DNA of 49,953 nucleotides from an uncultured Pseudomonadota bacterium (GTDB lineage: Bacteria > Pseudomonadota > Alphaproteobacteria > Rs-D84), in the NCBI GenBank assembly GCA_947303585.1, contig CAMYYT010000005.1, forward strand, positions 1 through 49,953, in the 5' to 3' direction. A program made the translations under genes and the position numbers. The notes under the pieces are model-generated. The model saw only the letters and a list, made by a program, of their open reading frames with translations. It was not told the DNA's origin and did no database searches. How positions within the stretch are numbered: position 1 is the first letter of the stretch; the number at the start of each line of letters is the position of its first letter. Below are positions 27,847-36,518 of this stretch, one piece after another.

Positions 27847-28335
27847 ATGAAAACATCAAAGATTATTTTTGGTTTGATTTGCGGGGCATTTATTGGAACA
27901 GCGAACGCCGCAGACATTTCAATTTTCTATGCGCCAACATGTCCACATTGTCATCATGCGCGTGAATTTATCAGTTCTACATTGATATATGAATATGATA
28001 ACTTAAATGTGACCGAAGTAAATGTCACAAAAAACGAAAACAAACAGGCTTTCGTTGATGCACTTTTTAAATGCGGATATCAAAGGGGTGGCGTGCCAGT
28101 AATTGTAATTGGTGATGTCAATAAAAAAGATGGATTTAAGTGTTTTCAAGGATATGCAGATTCGATGCAATCTCAATTACGCGAAGCTGTCGAAATTGAT
28201 TTGACAGTTGAACAGAAAAATGCTGCTGCTGCAAACAAAGCAGAAATGACCAAAGACAAAGACGCATTTGTTGCTGCGCATGCGGATAGAAAAGGTGCAA
28301 TCAAAGAAATTGAACCTCAAAAAAAAAATAACTAG
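27847..28335 (+). CDS. periplasmic thioredoxin/glutaredoxin-fold protein, C-terminus altered by an A10 tract
   Basis: 162 residues from the ATG with GAAAGGAG upstream; the track start at 27820 is a TTG inside the promoter region. Signal peptide IIFGLICGAFIGTANA, then a redox motif APTCPHCHH (CPHC, as in DsbA-type or glutaredoxin-type sites) and GGVPVIVIG, with the cis-proline expected in the fold. The C-terminal third is a charged, Ala-rich linker. The frame ends at 28335 just after ten A. In the +1 frame the sequence continues ITSLNDTTTNIVLIGLL and LLLAGFVFVVFKKRK to a stop at 28427-28429, a membrane anchor with basic end. An A9 or A12 version would be anchored. cvpA follows 11 bases after that second stop. 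Confidence 0.85.
   Translation: MKTSKIIFGLICGAFIGTANAADISIFYAPTCPHCHHAREFISSTLIYEYDNLNVTEVNVTKNENKQAFVDALFKCGYQRGGVPVIVIGDVNKKDGFKCFQGYADSMQSQLREAVEIDLTVEQKNAAAANKAEMTKDKDAFVAAHADRKGAIKEIEPQKKNN
28319..28328 (+). repeat. A10 homopolymer at the frameshift junction
   Basis: Ten A in a row (after a C) at the 3' end of the thioredoxin-fold gene. Runs of this length are prone to replication and transcription slippage. One base fewer joins the upstream frame to the membrane-anchor frame. Confidence 0.9.
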
Positions 28336-28440
28336 TTTAAACGATACAACAACAAACATAGTGTTGATAGGTTTATTAATACTTTTACTAGCAGGTTTTG
28401 TTTTTGTTGTATTTAAGAAAAGAAAATAAGGCATAACAAG

Positions 28441-29151
28441 ATGTTTGATTTAACTGTTTTAGATTATATTTATGTATTAGTTATTTTGGCATCTACTGTT
28501 TGGGGAACAATCCGTGGTGGTGTGTATGAAACCATCGCAACGATGTCATGGGTTGTCGCTGCTATCTCGGCACGATTTGCTTCACCATTTTTGGATGGTA
28601 TGTTGCAGAAATGGTTTAATCTGCCAGATTCAACGGTTGTGACTTTGGTTGTTTCGTATTTCATAGTGTTCTTTGTAATCTTGGTTATTGTTGGATTTAT
28701 AAACCAAAAGATTCGTGAACGTGTCCAGGATAGCTTCTTGTCTGTTGTAGATAAAACTTTGGGGGTTGTATTTGGTATAATCCGCAGTATTATCATAATG
28801 GGCTTTGTTTATTGGGGATTGCTTTGGTATTATTCAGATATGCCGCGTGGGCTGCCGGTTTGGATTGCTGATGCCAGAACCCGTCCAGTTATGCAATTGA
28901 CAGCGGTAAAAATGGATGATTGGTTCTTGTTTGGAAACAGTAAATTATTAAAGCGCGATCTCCAAGCAGACAGGGAACAGCATGCTAATTTAATAAACCC
29001 TGCTGTGGAAAGAAAACAAGTTTCTAAAAATCAGGATAAATCTGGTGAAGACAAAGAAACAGGATACAAGACAGGTGAACGTGCAGCGCTGGAAAATCAG
29101 TTGTTGCAAATAGAATCTGTTGCAAATGCAGTTCAAGGAAGGGAAAAATAA
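28441..29151 (+). CDS. cvpA: CvpA family membrane protein
   Basis: An inner-membrane protein of the colicin V production family. It begins MFDLTVLDYIYVLVIL with the family's D-x3-(I/L) opening and TIRGGVYE, followed by three further membrane segments at about residues 30-50, 66-88 and 103-130. GVVFGIIRSIIIMG is the conserved fourth region. The hydrophilic tail of about 80 residues is Lys/Asp/Glu-rich. 236 residues. It follows the thioredoxin-like gene closely and probably shares its transcript. The molecular role of CvpA is not settled. Confidence 0.85.
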   Translation: MFDLTVLDYIYVLVILASTVWGTIRGGVYETIATMSWVVAAISARFASPFLDGMLQKWFNLPDSTVVTLVVSYFIVFFVILVIVGFINQKIRERVQDSFLSVVDKTLGVVFGIIRSIIIMGFVYWGLLWYYSDMPRGLPVWIADARTRPVMQLTAVKMDDWFLFGNSKLLKRDLQADREQHANLINPAVERKQVSKNQDKSGEDKETGYKTGERAALENQLLQIESVANAVQGREK

Positions 29152-29153
29152 AA

Positions 29154-29178
29154 TCCGCCCAAACGGGCGGTTTTTATT
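29154..29178 (+). terminator. rho-independent terminator after cvpA
   Basis: CCGCCC/GGGCGG with loop AAAC, then TTTTTATTTT. Confidence 0.9.
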
Positions 29179-29205
29179 TTGGAATAGCGTCCTGTTAATT
29201 AATCT

Positions 29206-29592
29206 GTGCAGATAAAGTATTATTATGTTATGCACAAGATGAAAATATTTATAACTATTTTGGCTTTGTATGAATTTGCTGTGTTAACCATATTGCAAAT
29301 TCCTGATTATTGTAGTGTGTTTTTTAATTCTAATTTTTGTGTCGCAACGCACTTTAAATATTTTCTGTTGTGTTTTATGTTGCCTGTTTTAATAGGGCTT
29401 TTTTTCTGGTGGCTGCCAGAAATATCGAGATTATTTTGCAAGAACAAATGTCAATGCCAAACAGAATTTGATAATAATTTGCTTTCAAAACAAAACATTG
29501 AAAGATTAATCACAGCAGCAATAGTTATGGGCATAGATAAATTCATAGCGCATATTCAAAAAACAAAAAAACAAGGCAAAGCAAAAAAATAA
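29206..29592 (+). CDS. small membrane protein, unknown function
   Basis: Up to 128 residues. Two hydrophobic segments (ITILALYEFAVLTIL and YFLLCFMLPVLIGLFFWWL) are separated by a short loop with cysteines. A cytosolic-looking tail contains CKNKCQCQ and a Lys-rich end. The start is uncertain: in-frame ATGs exist at codons 1, 9 and 12, and none has a strong ribosome site. The hydrophobic pattern best fits the third (MKIFITIL). No family recognised. Confidence 0.6.
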   Translation: MQIKYYYVMHKMKIFITILALYEFAVLTILQIPDYCSVFFNSNFCVATHFKYFLLCFMLPVLIGLFFWWLPEISRLFCKNKCQCQTEFDNNLLSKQNIERLITAAIVMGIDKFIAHIQKTKKQGKAKK

Positions 29593-29620
29593 GCCCGCAC
29601 TTTTGTACGGGCTAATAATT
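29592..29620 (+). terminator. terminator hairpin between the 29206 gene and tRNA-Thr
   Basis: AGCCCG/CGGGCT overlapping the stop codon and followed by AATAATTTTC. The T run is moderate. Confidence 0.55.
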
Positions 29621-29625
29621 TTCTA

Positions 29626-29701
29626 TGGTGCCGGTTGTCGGACTTGAACCAACGACCCTCTGATTACAAATCAGATGCTCTACCAGCTGAGCTAAACCGG
29701 C
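29626..29701 (-). tRNA. tRNA-Thr (anticodon TGT)
   Basis: On the minus strand: acceptor GCCGGTT/AACCGGC, D arm GCTC/GAGC, anticodon stem TCTGA/TCAGA with loop TTTGTAA giving anticodon TGT (reads ACA), T arm GTTGG/CCGAC, discriminator A and an encoded CCA. 76 bases. Confidence 0.95.
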
Positions 29702-29758
29702 AATGTGAAACTATCTTATATGTTTTGTTTCATAAAATCAAGAAGTTTTTTAAAAAAA

Positions 29759-29786
29759 TTGATTTTGAAGAATTTTATGGTAGAAT
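29759..29786 (+). promoter_or_regulatory. promoter for the 29814 gene
   Basis: TTGATT and TAGAAT with a 16-base spacer, about 27 bases before the start codon. Confidence 0.55.
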
Positions 29787-29813
29787 ATATCGCATAAAGC
29801 AAAGGATATAAAA

Positions 29814-30224
29814 ATGATTTTAATATTTAATAAGCAATTTCGCACAGAAGAGAAAATTATTTCTGAATTAATGAAAAAAATTAAAAAATCCGCAACAGTT
29901 AACAAGTCTTATGAAGGCAACACCGAAAAATACGAATTTGATAATTTGGATGTGTTTTTTGGTCTCATAGATAGAAAGGTGGTTGTTACCAATAAAATGG
30001 GCGATAAAATTATGTCCATGGATTGTAATTATGATGCATATGATGAAATGCAAAAAGCACGCGCTAATTGGTTTACCGAATTACTAGACAAGGCCAGGGC
30101 GCGTGAAGATAAAGAAAAAGATAAAAAAATGCGTACGGCAACAGCCAAGGTAAAAGCACCGAAGCAATCAGCTTCTCAAGAAATAGCAATGGCGAAAGCA
30201 TTGGAACAAATCAGAGGTTTATAA
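29814..30224 (+). CDS. small soluble protein, unknown function
   Basis: 136 residues with ribosome site AAAGGA 7 bases before the ATG. The first 80 residues are a compact alpha/beta-looking region (MILIFNKQF, DVFFGLIDRKVVVTNKMGDK). The C-terminal 55 residues are a charged Lys/Asp/Glu/Ala-rich helix. No signal peptide, cysteine cluster or catalytic motif. A monocistronic transcript with its own promoter and terminator. Not recognised. Confidence 0.75.
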   Translation: MILIFNKQFRTEEKIISELMKKIKKSATVNKSYEGNTEKYEFDNLDVFFGLIDRKVVVTNKMGDKIMSMDCNYDAYDEMQKARANWFTELLDKARAREDKEKDKKMRTATAKVKAPKQSASQEIAMAKALEQIRGL

Positions 30225-30228
30225 AAAG

Positions 30229-30250
30229 ACGGGCGATTTGCCCGTTTTTT
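30229..30250 (+). terminator. rho-independent terminator
   Basis: ACGGGC/GCCCGT followed by a T run of six, five bases after the 29814 gene. Confidence 0.88.
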
Positions 30251-30254
30251 AATG

Positions 30255-30282
30255 TTGCAATACAAAAAATCGTTGATACAAT
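30255..30282 (+). promoter_or_regulatory. promoter placing the trhP transcript start at its ATG
   Basis: TTGCAA and TACAAT with a 16-base spacer. The -10 box ends only 7 bases before the ATG at 30290, and no ribosome site is visible, so the message is probably leaderless. Confidence 0.5.
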
Positions 30283-30289
30283 AATCGGC

Positions 30290-31534
30290 ATGAAAAAAAT
30301 ACCAGAACTTTTGGCACCAGCGGGAACGTTGGATGCGTTTAAAACTGCGATACTTTATGGCGCAGACGCTATTTATGCGGGGCTGCCTGGTTTTTCAATG
30401 CGTGCGCGTGCTAAAATTACTGTGGACGAAGTGAAGCAAGGCATAGATTTTGCACACGAACATGGTAAAAAGGTTTATTTGGCTTTTAATTTATTTGCGC
30501 ATGACCGTGATTATGAAAATATGGACCGTGTTAGCGAAGTTTTGAATTATTTGCGCCCAGATGCGCTTATTATATCGGATGCAGGCGTTTTAATGTGGGT
30601 ACGCGAACATCATCCAGATATTCCAATTCATATATCAACCCAGGCGAATATTTGCAGCGCATCTACGGTTAAATTTTGGCAAAAAGCAGGTGCTGTTCAG
30701 TGTGTTTTGGCTCGCGAAGTTTCTCACAATGAATTTAAGTCGATTCGCGAACAATGCCCGGATATTGGTTTAGAAATATTTATTCATGGTGCGATGTGTA
30801 TGTCTTATTCTGGGCGGTGTTTACTGTCGAATTATATAACAGGGCGGCCGTCTAACCGTGGTGCATGCGCACAACTTTGTCGTTGGAAATACGATGTGAT
30901 TTTGCGCGAACGGGAAAGCGGTGTCGAAATGCCAATCGAAGAAGACGAACGCGGTGCTTATATTATGAACAGCAAAGATTTATGTTTAATGCCGCGTTTA
31001 AAAGAAGTTATAGAATCTGAGCCTGATACACTTAAAATCGAAGGTCGTAATCGCAGCGAATATTACGTAGGCAGTGTCACACGCGCATATCGTAATGCAT
31101 TGGATGCATATGCTGCTGACCCAGAACATTTTAATCCTGCGCCATTTATGGACGATTTAAACTTGCTTGAAACGCGTGGCTATACAACAGCGTTCTTTGA
31201 TGGGCCATTACCAAGTGATGCGCATGATTATGAAACAACACATTCTAATTCAGATTGGCACGCTGCAGGTGTGATTACAAATGTAGATAGTAAAAACATC
31301 ACACTAGAATTGCGTAATGAAATCAAGGCTGGGGATACAATTCATTTTATATTACCGCTAACCACAGACAAAGTTTCTGTATGTCTGGATAAAATCATAA
31401 ACGCCAAAGACGGCATAGAATTACCAAAAATGTCTGCTGGGCAAAAGAATTCTTTGTTGATACCAATCGAAAAAATTCCAGAACAATACCGCGATAAAAT
31501 GGTTCCGTTGGTTTTGGCGTATAAGCATAAATAA
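30290..31534 (+). CDS. trhP: U32 family protein, TrhP-like tRNA hydroxylation protein
   Basis: U32 'peptidase' family protein of the YegQ/TrhP group, which in E. coli acts in prephenate-dependent hydroxylation of uridine 34 in tRNA. Seen: LLAPAGTLDAFKTAILYGAD at the N-terminus, THE conserved ISTQANICS and the hallmark IFIHGAMCMSYSGRCLLS followed by NRGACAQLCRW, whose cysteines are typical of this group. LKIEGRNRSEYYVG follows, then a C-terminal barrel-like region. 414 residues, near the family length. The start is probably leaderless. The family is certain, the exact substrate less so. Confidence 0.8.
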   Translation: MKKIPELLAPAGTLDAFKTAILYGADAIYAGLPGFSMRARAKITVDEVKQGIDFAHEHGKKVYLAFNLFAHDRDYENMDRVSEVLNYLRPDALIISDAGVLMWVREHHPDIPIHISTQANICSASTVKFWQKAGAVQCVLAREVSHNEFKSIREQCPDIGLEIFIHGAMCMSYSGRCLLSNYITGRPSNRGACAQLCRWKYDVILRERESGVEMPIEEDERGAYIMNSKDLCLMPRLKEVIESEPDTLKIEGRNRSEYYVGSVTRAYRNALDAYAADPEHFNPAPFMDDLNLLETRGYTTAFFDGPLPSDAHDYETTHSNSDWHAAGVITNVDSKNITLELRNEIKAGDTIHFILPLTTDKVSVCLDKIINAKDGIELPKMSAGQKNSLLIPIEKIPEQYRDKMVPLVLAYKHK

Positions 31535-31540
31535 GAATAT

Positions 31541-33325
31541 TTATTCTTGGGTTGGGTTTTCTTTGATCAATACTGGATCATTGTATCTAACAATATATTT
31601 ATTGCCAGTAGAACACATAAACTTACTCAGAGATTCTTCATAATTACGCAGTTCTTCAGCATAACGTTCTTGGACTTCACTTTTTGCGCCTTCGTATCCA
31701 GACAAACCACCCAAAGCACCGCCAGTCCCGGCACCAACCAAAGTCGCCTTAAGACGTGCTTGGTTGTTCAAATCTACCAATTCACCATCATCGGCATCGC
31801 GTGACGATGGTGTAAACTCATACTTTTCAGCCCATTTTTTATCTTCTTCTACTTTGAATTCGCTACCAGCGGTACCATCTGAGTTTCTGGCATAATATGT
31901 TATAGAGTTTCCGCTTGCGTCGGCAGCATCTTTAAGTTCGTTCCAATTCTTATACCCGAACATTTTCTTTGGGACGCCTTGCGCAAATACTGCATATGCA
32001 TAGCGTGAACTTTTCAGCCCAATAGCGTAGGTGATTTTGAAGAATTTGTCGGATGGATCAATAGAATCATCTTGGTGCTCTTTAAAAGCATCAGGTTTTG
32101 TATTTTCTTTGTCTAGAATATAATGTTTCAAGTTAAGGATAGCATCTTCATCACGATTTCCGTTTTTGGGTTTAAATATATCCTTAAAAGACGTTTTGTT
32201 CCCAGAAGCTTTTTCTTTTTGCTCTAAACTAATATCAGTTAAATTCATAGAAGCAGGTTTACATATAAGGGCGTCGTCTGTGGAATTACAAGATGAATTA
32301 CAGTATGTTGAAGTTGCTTCAGGACACTTACAGCAATGACGTACGGTACTGTTTTGGTTAATAATATAAAAGTCATTATCTTCTGGCTTTATTGGGTCAC
32401 CGCGTTCCGAGACCTTTCCGATGACACAATCGCGTTCAGTTGCAGCCGCGCCTTCGCCCACAGAACATTTTGTTATCGCCACCACGCTGTCGCCGCTACT
32501 GGCCCCAGCCATCATATTTCCAACAACCATACCGGATGCCGCATTCACAGCCGTAGATTTAATAGTGTCACCCGCAACCTTGCCAGAATAAGTGCTGGCC
32601 GCCATAATACCCGCGCCAGCAGTTGCGCCAACCGCGGTGCTTATCAAACGAGATTTGCCAACACCCAAAGTCTTTTTATCATTAGCGGCCTTTGGCCCCA
32701 AAAGATTCCCCGCAACCCCGGCAATCAAAGCGCCCGCGGCAATCTTGACCCCGGCGTTTTGTTTTTGTTCTTGGTTCATAACCGCGATGACATCTTCCAT
32801 CGTTGGTGGGTTGTCAGCAGGCAATTCAATTTCTCTTTCTCTGGACACAGAAGTGCGCCAACCAGACCTTGGGAAAGAATCGATATTGCAATCCATTGTA
32901 TCACCCACAGCCAAAGTGGTTGTCGCCAAAATTTCTTGGGAATCAGCTTCGCGCAAATCTACAACAACCAAACAACGCGGTTCACCATTGCGCAATCTGC
33001 CCGATTCAGGGACACCCCATTTGAAATTGCCCCCAATAAGAGTCATGGAACACTTTTCCAAATCATCAACAGTAGTAGTGGATGTATTGTTCGCAATCGC
33101 ATCAGCCAGATTGGAATCGTCAACCGCCACAGGCAAATTATCACCCGTTACAACTTGTTGTTGTTCGTAAATCTGTTGTTGAGATATCGCGGCAACTTGA
33201 TTATACGCCCCGGCATAATTAGTCCGATTAGAATTTTTTGTTTTCACAGCCGCATCCGCTGGCATTGCTGCAACAATTGCCAAAATAAACGAAAACAAAG
33301 ACAATCTACATATTTTCTCTCTCAT
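31541..33325 (-). CDS. exported protein with glycine-zipper segments, unknown function
   Basis: About 594 residues from the ATG (the track start is a TTG two codons earlier). Signal peptide LSLFSFILAIVAAMPADA. Two Gly/Ala-rich segments look like glycine-zipper membrane-associating helices: IAAGALIAGVAGNLLG with later repeats at about residues 200-290, and LVGAGTGGALGGLSGYEGAK near residue 550. Between them is a Cys-rich patch (CCKCPEATSTYC). Glycine zippers of this type occur in outer-membrane-associated and pore-forming proteins. It lies 42 bases downstream of an outer-membrane barrel gene on the same strand, so an envelope role is likely. Converges on trhP with a 6-base gap. Confidence 0.75.
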   Translation of the reverse strand: MREKICRLSLFSFILAIVAAMPADAAVKTKNSNRTNYAGAYNQVAAISQQQIYEQQQVVTGDNLPVAVDDSNLADAIANNTSTTTVDDLEKCSMTLIGGNFKWGVPESGRLRNGEPRCLVVVDLREADSQEILATTTLAVGDTMDCNIDSFPRSGWRTSVSREREIELPADNPPTMEDVIAVMNQEQKQNAGVKIAAGALIAGVAGNLLGPKAANDKKTLGVGKSRLISTAVGATAGAGIMAASTYSGKVAGDTIKSTAVNAASGMVVGNMMAGASSGDSVVAITKCSVGEGAAATERDCVIGKVSERGDPIKPEDNDFYIINQNSTVRHCCKCPEATSTYCNSSCNSTDDALICKPASMNLTDISLEQKEKASGNKTSFKDIFKPKNGNRDEDAILNLKHYILDKENTKPDAFKEHQDDSIDPSDKFFKITYAIGLKSSRYAYAVFAQGVPKKMFGYKNWNELKDAADASGNSITYYARNSDGTAGSEFKVEEDKKWAEKYEFTPSSRDADDGELVDLNNQARLKATLVGAGTGGALGGLSGYEGAKSEVQERYAEELRNYEESLSKFMCSTGNKYIVRYNDPVLIKENPTQE

Positions 33326-33367
33326 ATCCAATCCTGTTTATGCCCCCCTGGCAATATAGAATTTGCC

Positions 33368-34510
33368 TTAAAATTCCAATCTTAATCTGACACCAACATC
33401 CAAACTGCTTAATCTGCCGCTTTCTGTCCAATTGGTGTAATGGAAAACACTGTCATAAGGTGCTTCGTATTCGTCCCCCGCGCCGTCAGATAACCATTCT
33501 GTCTGAGATACAACAATAGACCCAGATGTTTTTACTTTACCCAAATTCAAATATCTGATAAAGAAATCGAGTTTAAGTCCGTCACTCATCGAAGTTGTGA
33601 CACCACCTTCTAATTGAAAAGCCAACTGTTCTGTTGTGCCACCATTATGATACCCATAAACATCAGAAATACCAGTTAACCCGCCAGGTTGAACACTTCC
33701 TGGTCCCAAATCGTCTGTGTTATCATAAAAAGTATTATCAAAAACAACATAATCACCGATGGTATTCAATGCAACACCGACGCCCGCACCAACATAAGGG
33801 CGTAAAGAACCGCCAGCGACATAACCAGTAAACGAATCGATGTTATAATACACATTTAACATTGTAGAATTAGAAGTGATTGCGCCGCCACTAACCTTGG
33901 CATCAACGAATTCTCCGTTCCCTTGGGAAGTTTGCGCATTCACAGCATAAGAAATTCCAGACAGGCGCAAGAACGAAAAATCAACGCGAACATCGCTGTT
34001 AATTGCTGCACCCAAAGAAACCTGCAAAGGAATAACAGTATCAGATTCAAAATCAGAAACGCGGAACGAACCCGGTGCAAAGAACGCGTTTTCTTCACCA
34101 GCATAATCTGCGGACATGCTGCCTTTGATCATGGTGCTGTACGCCGCGGATAAACCGATATACAAACCGCTATCAGCTAATCTGTCGTAATCTGCAGATT
34201 GATAATATTGACGCCCCGCATTAGTTGCAGAAGACCCCACGCGTGGCAAAGCCCCAGTCACACGATTAGGTTTTGTCACCGCAACATTATTTCCCATCGG
34301 TTGACCGTTTGCGCTTGATGCTGCCACCAACTGACGCGTAGAAATATTAGAATTTGCTGCAACAGGCTTGTCGTTATAATATTGCGTATTTATAACATAT
34401 CCTTGACGTGCCAACTGTTGAGGATTATATACAGGATACGCAGCGTTCACCGCAGCCGGCGCAACAGATGTCAATCCTGCGAAAAATGCGAGAAATTTGA
34501 ACTTTTTCAT
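33368..34510 (-). CDS. outer-membrane beta-barrel surface protein
   Basis: 380 residues. Signal peptide FKFLAFFAGLTSVAPAAVNA, an Asn/Gln/Ser-rich N-terminal region to about residue 110, then an eight-strand-like barrel with LYIGLSAAYS, LRPYVGAGVGVALN and FQLEGGVTTSMSD, closing with DVGVRLRLEF (terminal Phe). The YVGAGVG block is shared by OMP-beta-barrel and rickettsial surface antigen families. Likely first gene of an operon with the glycine-zipper protein. Confidence 0.82.
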   Translation of the reverse strand: MKKFKFLAFFAGLTSVAPAAVNAAYPVYNPQQLARQGYVINTQYYNDKPVAANSNISTRQLVAASSANGQPMGNNVAVTKPNRVTGALPRVGSSATNAGRQYYQSADYDRLADSGLYIGLSAAYSTMIKGSMSADYAGEENAFFAPGSFRVSDFESDTVIPLQVSLGAAINSDVRVDFSFLRLSGISYAVNAQTSQGNGEFVDAKVSGGAITSNSTMLNVYYNIDSFTGYVAGGSLRPYVGAGVGVALNTIGDYVVFDNTFYDNTDDLGPGSVQPGGLTGISDVYGYHNGGTTEQLAFQLEGGVTTSMSDGLKLDFFIRYLNLGKVKTSGSIVVSQTEWLSDGAGDEYEAPYDSVFHYTNWTESGRLSSLDVGVRLRLEF

Positions 34511-34586
34511 CTTTTACTAAACTTCCTTTGCGAATATTATAACATAAAATAAAATTCAAGGAAAGCGTAAAATGGGGAATCTAAAC

Positions 34587-34614
34587 AAAAAAATGCACCC
34601 AAAAAATGGGTGCA
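34587..34614 (-). terminator. terminator for the 34649 beta-barrel gene
   Basis: Read on the minus strand, TGCACCCA/TGGGTGCA followed by TTTTTTTG, 35 bases after the stop. Confidence 0.85.
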
Positions 34615-34648
34615 ATTTGTCCAATATAAGTTTATTTTTTGTGTAATC

Positions 34649-35665
34649 TTAGAATCTAGCGTTAAATCTAACACCTGTTTCTAATTTTACATCTGTTCCA
34701 TTTTGAGAGCCAGAATGAGAATCATCAAATGTGTATTCTGTGAACAAAGTCAATTGCATAGAATCATTCAATTGATTTGCAATATTGAGTTTCAACACAT
34801 ATTCATCCCAACCGTCTTTCATGTTTTTGGTTGCCGCCAATAATGCGTTCTTTACAGCGTTTTGTTGTGCAACAGCTGTTGCTCCCATTGCTGAAACGTC
34901 AGGCAACTTTGTATGAATACTTTTTACACCATTATCATGATGTTCATAATATTCAAACCCGGCACCAATAGACCAAGAATCTGTTATCTGAAAACCTGTA
35001 TCAAATCCGGCACATGTTTCATGTTGAGATTTTAGATTTACAGAAATTTCATCTGGGAACAATGCAGCCCAAGGTTGAGCGGGATCAATAGCAATCTTGT
35101 TATTGTGATTACCAAATGTTTGCAAGTATTCTGCGTGTGCAGCAACTGTAAAGAAATCCCAAGTTTTACCCAATCTTGTTCCGACAATTATACCGTAACG
35201 ACCGTTGGAATAGTTGTCAAATTTGAAACCGCGGGTTGTATAAGTCCCTTTCATTGGTGAAACGCCAGAAAGGAATACTTCTGAATACAAATCTAAAACG
35301 ACTGGTTGTGCATCATCCAAAATACGATACATTAAACCAGCGCGTCCACGATGCATACCCCTGCGGTCAATGTCATCGTCATGAGTATAACCAAAGCGAC
35401 CAATCAAAGCCAATCTATCGGTAATACCATAACCTAAATCTTCGGTGAAACGCCATACTGGGAATTCTTCTGTATGGTCCAAACCACGATTTTTTAATGC
35501 TGGTGTGTCGTCTGTTTTTTTATACATAACCGCCGCACCTGTTTTCAAATACACTTCACGATTTTGTGGCATGTAAAGTGGATTTTCCATATTTGATGCT
35601 GCAAAAGCTTGTGCTGAAACAACAGATGCAGTTGCTGCTATCAAACATTTCAAAGACTTTTTCAT
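34649..35665 (-). CDS. outer-membrane beta-barrel protein
   Basis: 338 residues from the ATG giving MKKSLKCLIAATASVVSAQAFA, a signal peptide; AAGGAG sits just upstream. The track start, 45 codons earlier, would read through the leader and repeats. Strands include AAVMYKKTDD, GRAGLMYRILDD, YGIIVGTRLG and LFTEYTFDD; the end is TGVRFNARF with terminal Phe. It resembles transporter or porin-like barrels, but no family is certain. Transcribed alone. Confidence 0.82.
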   Translation of the reverse strand: MKKSLKCLIAATASVVSAQAFAASNMENPLYMPQNREVYLKTGAAVMYKKTDDTPALKNRGLDHTEEFPVWRFTEDLGYGITDRLALIGRFGYTHDDDIDRRGMHRGRAGLMYRILDDAQPVVLDLYSEVFLSGVSPMKGTYTTRGFKFDNYSNGRYGIIVGTRLGKTWDFFTVAAHAEYLQTFGNHNNKIAIDPAQPWAALFPDEISVNLKSQHETCAGFDTGFQITDSWSIGAGFEYYEHHDNGVKSIHTKLPDVSAMGATAVAQQNAVKNALLAATKNMKDGWDEYVLKLNIANQLNDSMQLTLFTEYTFDDSHSGSQNGTDVKLETGVRFNARF

Positions 35666-35701
35666 CCATTTCTCCTTTTTTATTTGATGAAATAACCAAC
35701 C

Positions 35702-35751
35702 CCCATTATTGGCAAGATTGGCGCTATATCCATACCACCCATTATTGGCAA
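35702..35751 (-). repeat. two 14-base direct repeats upstream of the barrel gene
   Basis: CCCATTATTGGCAA occurs at 35702-35715 and 35738-35751, spaced 36 bases start to start, roughly 40-100 bases before the barrel gene's start. They may be binding sites for a regulator or part of the leader RNA. The repeat is exact; the role is unknown. Confidence 0.6.
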
Positions 35752-35833
35752 TAGTATGCTTTGCGATATAACTTTGCATATTCTGATACATTATGAACAA
35801 TAAGTCAAAATATAAATTATCTTGACAAGAAAC

Positions 35834-35861
35834 TTGAAATATGTCACGCGATTCCTATATA
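35834..35861 (+). promoter_or_regulatory. promoter for the 35908-36519 gene pair
   Basis: TTGAAA and TATATA with a 16-base spacer; the transcript would start about 40 bases before the ATG at 35908. Confidence 0.45.
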
Positions 35862-35907
35862 TACTTTGGAGTGGGGTGGAGAGCCCGGAAAACCAAAGGA
35901 GTCCGCC

Positions 35908-36501
35908 ATGACACAGATGTTTGAAAACAGTATGCAAAATTTTGAATTGCAACAAAAAATGAAAAATCTTGAATTACAACAAAAGCAAATTATGATGATG
36001 GGTGGTTTGATTAATAAAAACCAAAAAAAATTATCCCAAGAAGAAATCAAGCAGCTGAAAAAAGATTACAGTATGATGTATTTTGGTTTTGTTTCAATAA
36101 ATTGGGGCCAAGGAAAAACTCTTGGTGTGTCTTGGCAGAAAGGTTTGGAACAAATGGATGCGTATATTGAATCCAAATCTAAAATAATGGGACATCCAGT
36201 CAATAATGAACTGGTAAAAATACACAGCGAATTCCGTAAACACATGGCAAAAACAATTATGACTAATCCTTATGTCGATGAAAAATTAGATGAACGCTTA
36301 AAGGAAAAATTCCTTAAACTTGGAATGAAAGATTTAAGAAAAGGCAAAGACGCATTAGATGCAACATATGAAAAATACATGCCAGAACAAACGGTTAACA
36401 AAACTGTGGATGCAAACAAATTCAATGTTGCAAATCAAAATGCTCGACAAATGTTTCAAATGTTGATGTTGCAAAATATGCAACAACGACAAGCCGCGTA
36501 A
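35908..36501 (+). CDS. soluble helical protein rich in Met and Gln, unknown function
   Basis: 197 residues from the ATG with AAAGGAG seven bases upstream; the track start lies near the predicted transcript start. The N-terminus is a Gln/Met/Leu-rich coiled-coil-like stretch (FELQQKMKNLELQQKQIMMM), followed by a mixed region around NWGQGKTLGVSW and a Gln/Met-rich tail. No signal peptide. It forms a pair with the 36519 gene (17-base gap). Not recognised. Confidence 0.75.
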   Translation: MTQMFENSMQNFELQQKMKNLELQQKQIMMMGGLINKNQKKLSQEEIKQLKKDYSMMYFGFVSINWGQGKTLGVSWQKGLEQMDAYIESKSKIMGHPVNNELVKIHSEFRKHMAKTIMTNPYVDEKLDERLKEKFLKLGMKDLRKGKDALDATYEKYMPEQTVNKTVDANKFNVANQNARQMFQMLMLQNMQQRQAA

Positions 36502-36518
36502 AACCAAAGGCATAAAAT

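Noticed and set aside
32592-33170. 192- and 349-residue plus-strand ORFs over the glycine-zipper gene
   Set aside because: The minus-strand frame has a signal peptide, ribosome site and glycine zippers; the plus-strand frames have no start signals.
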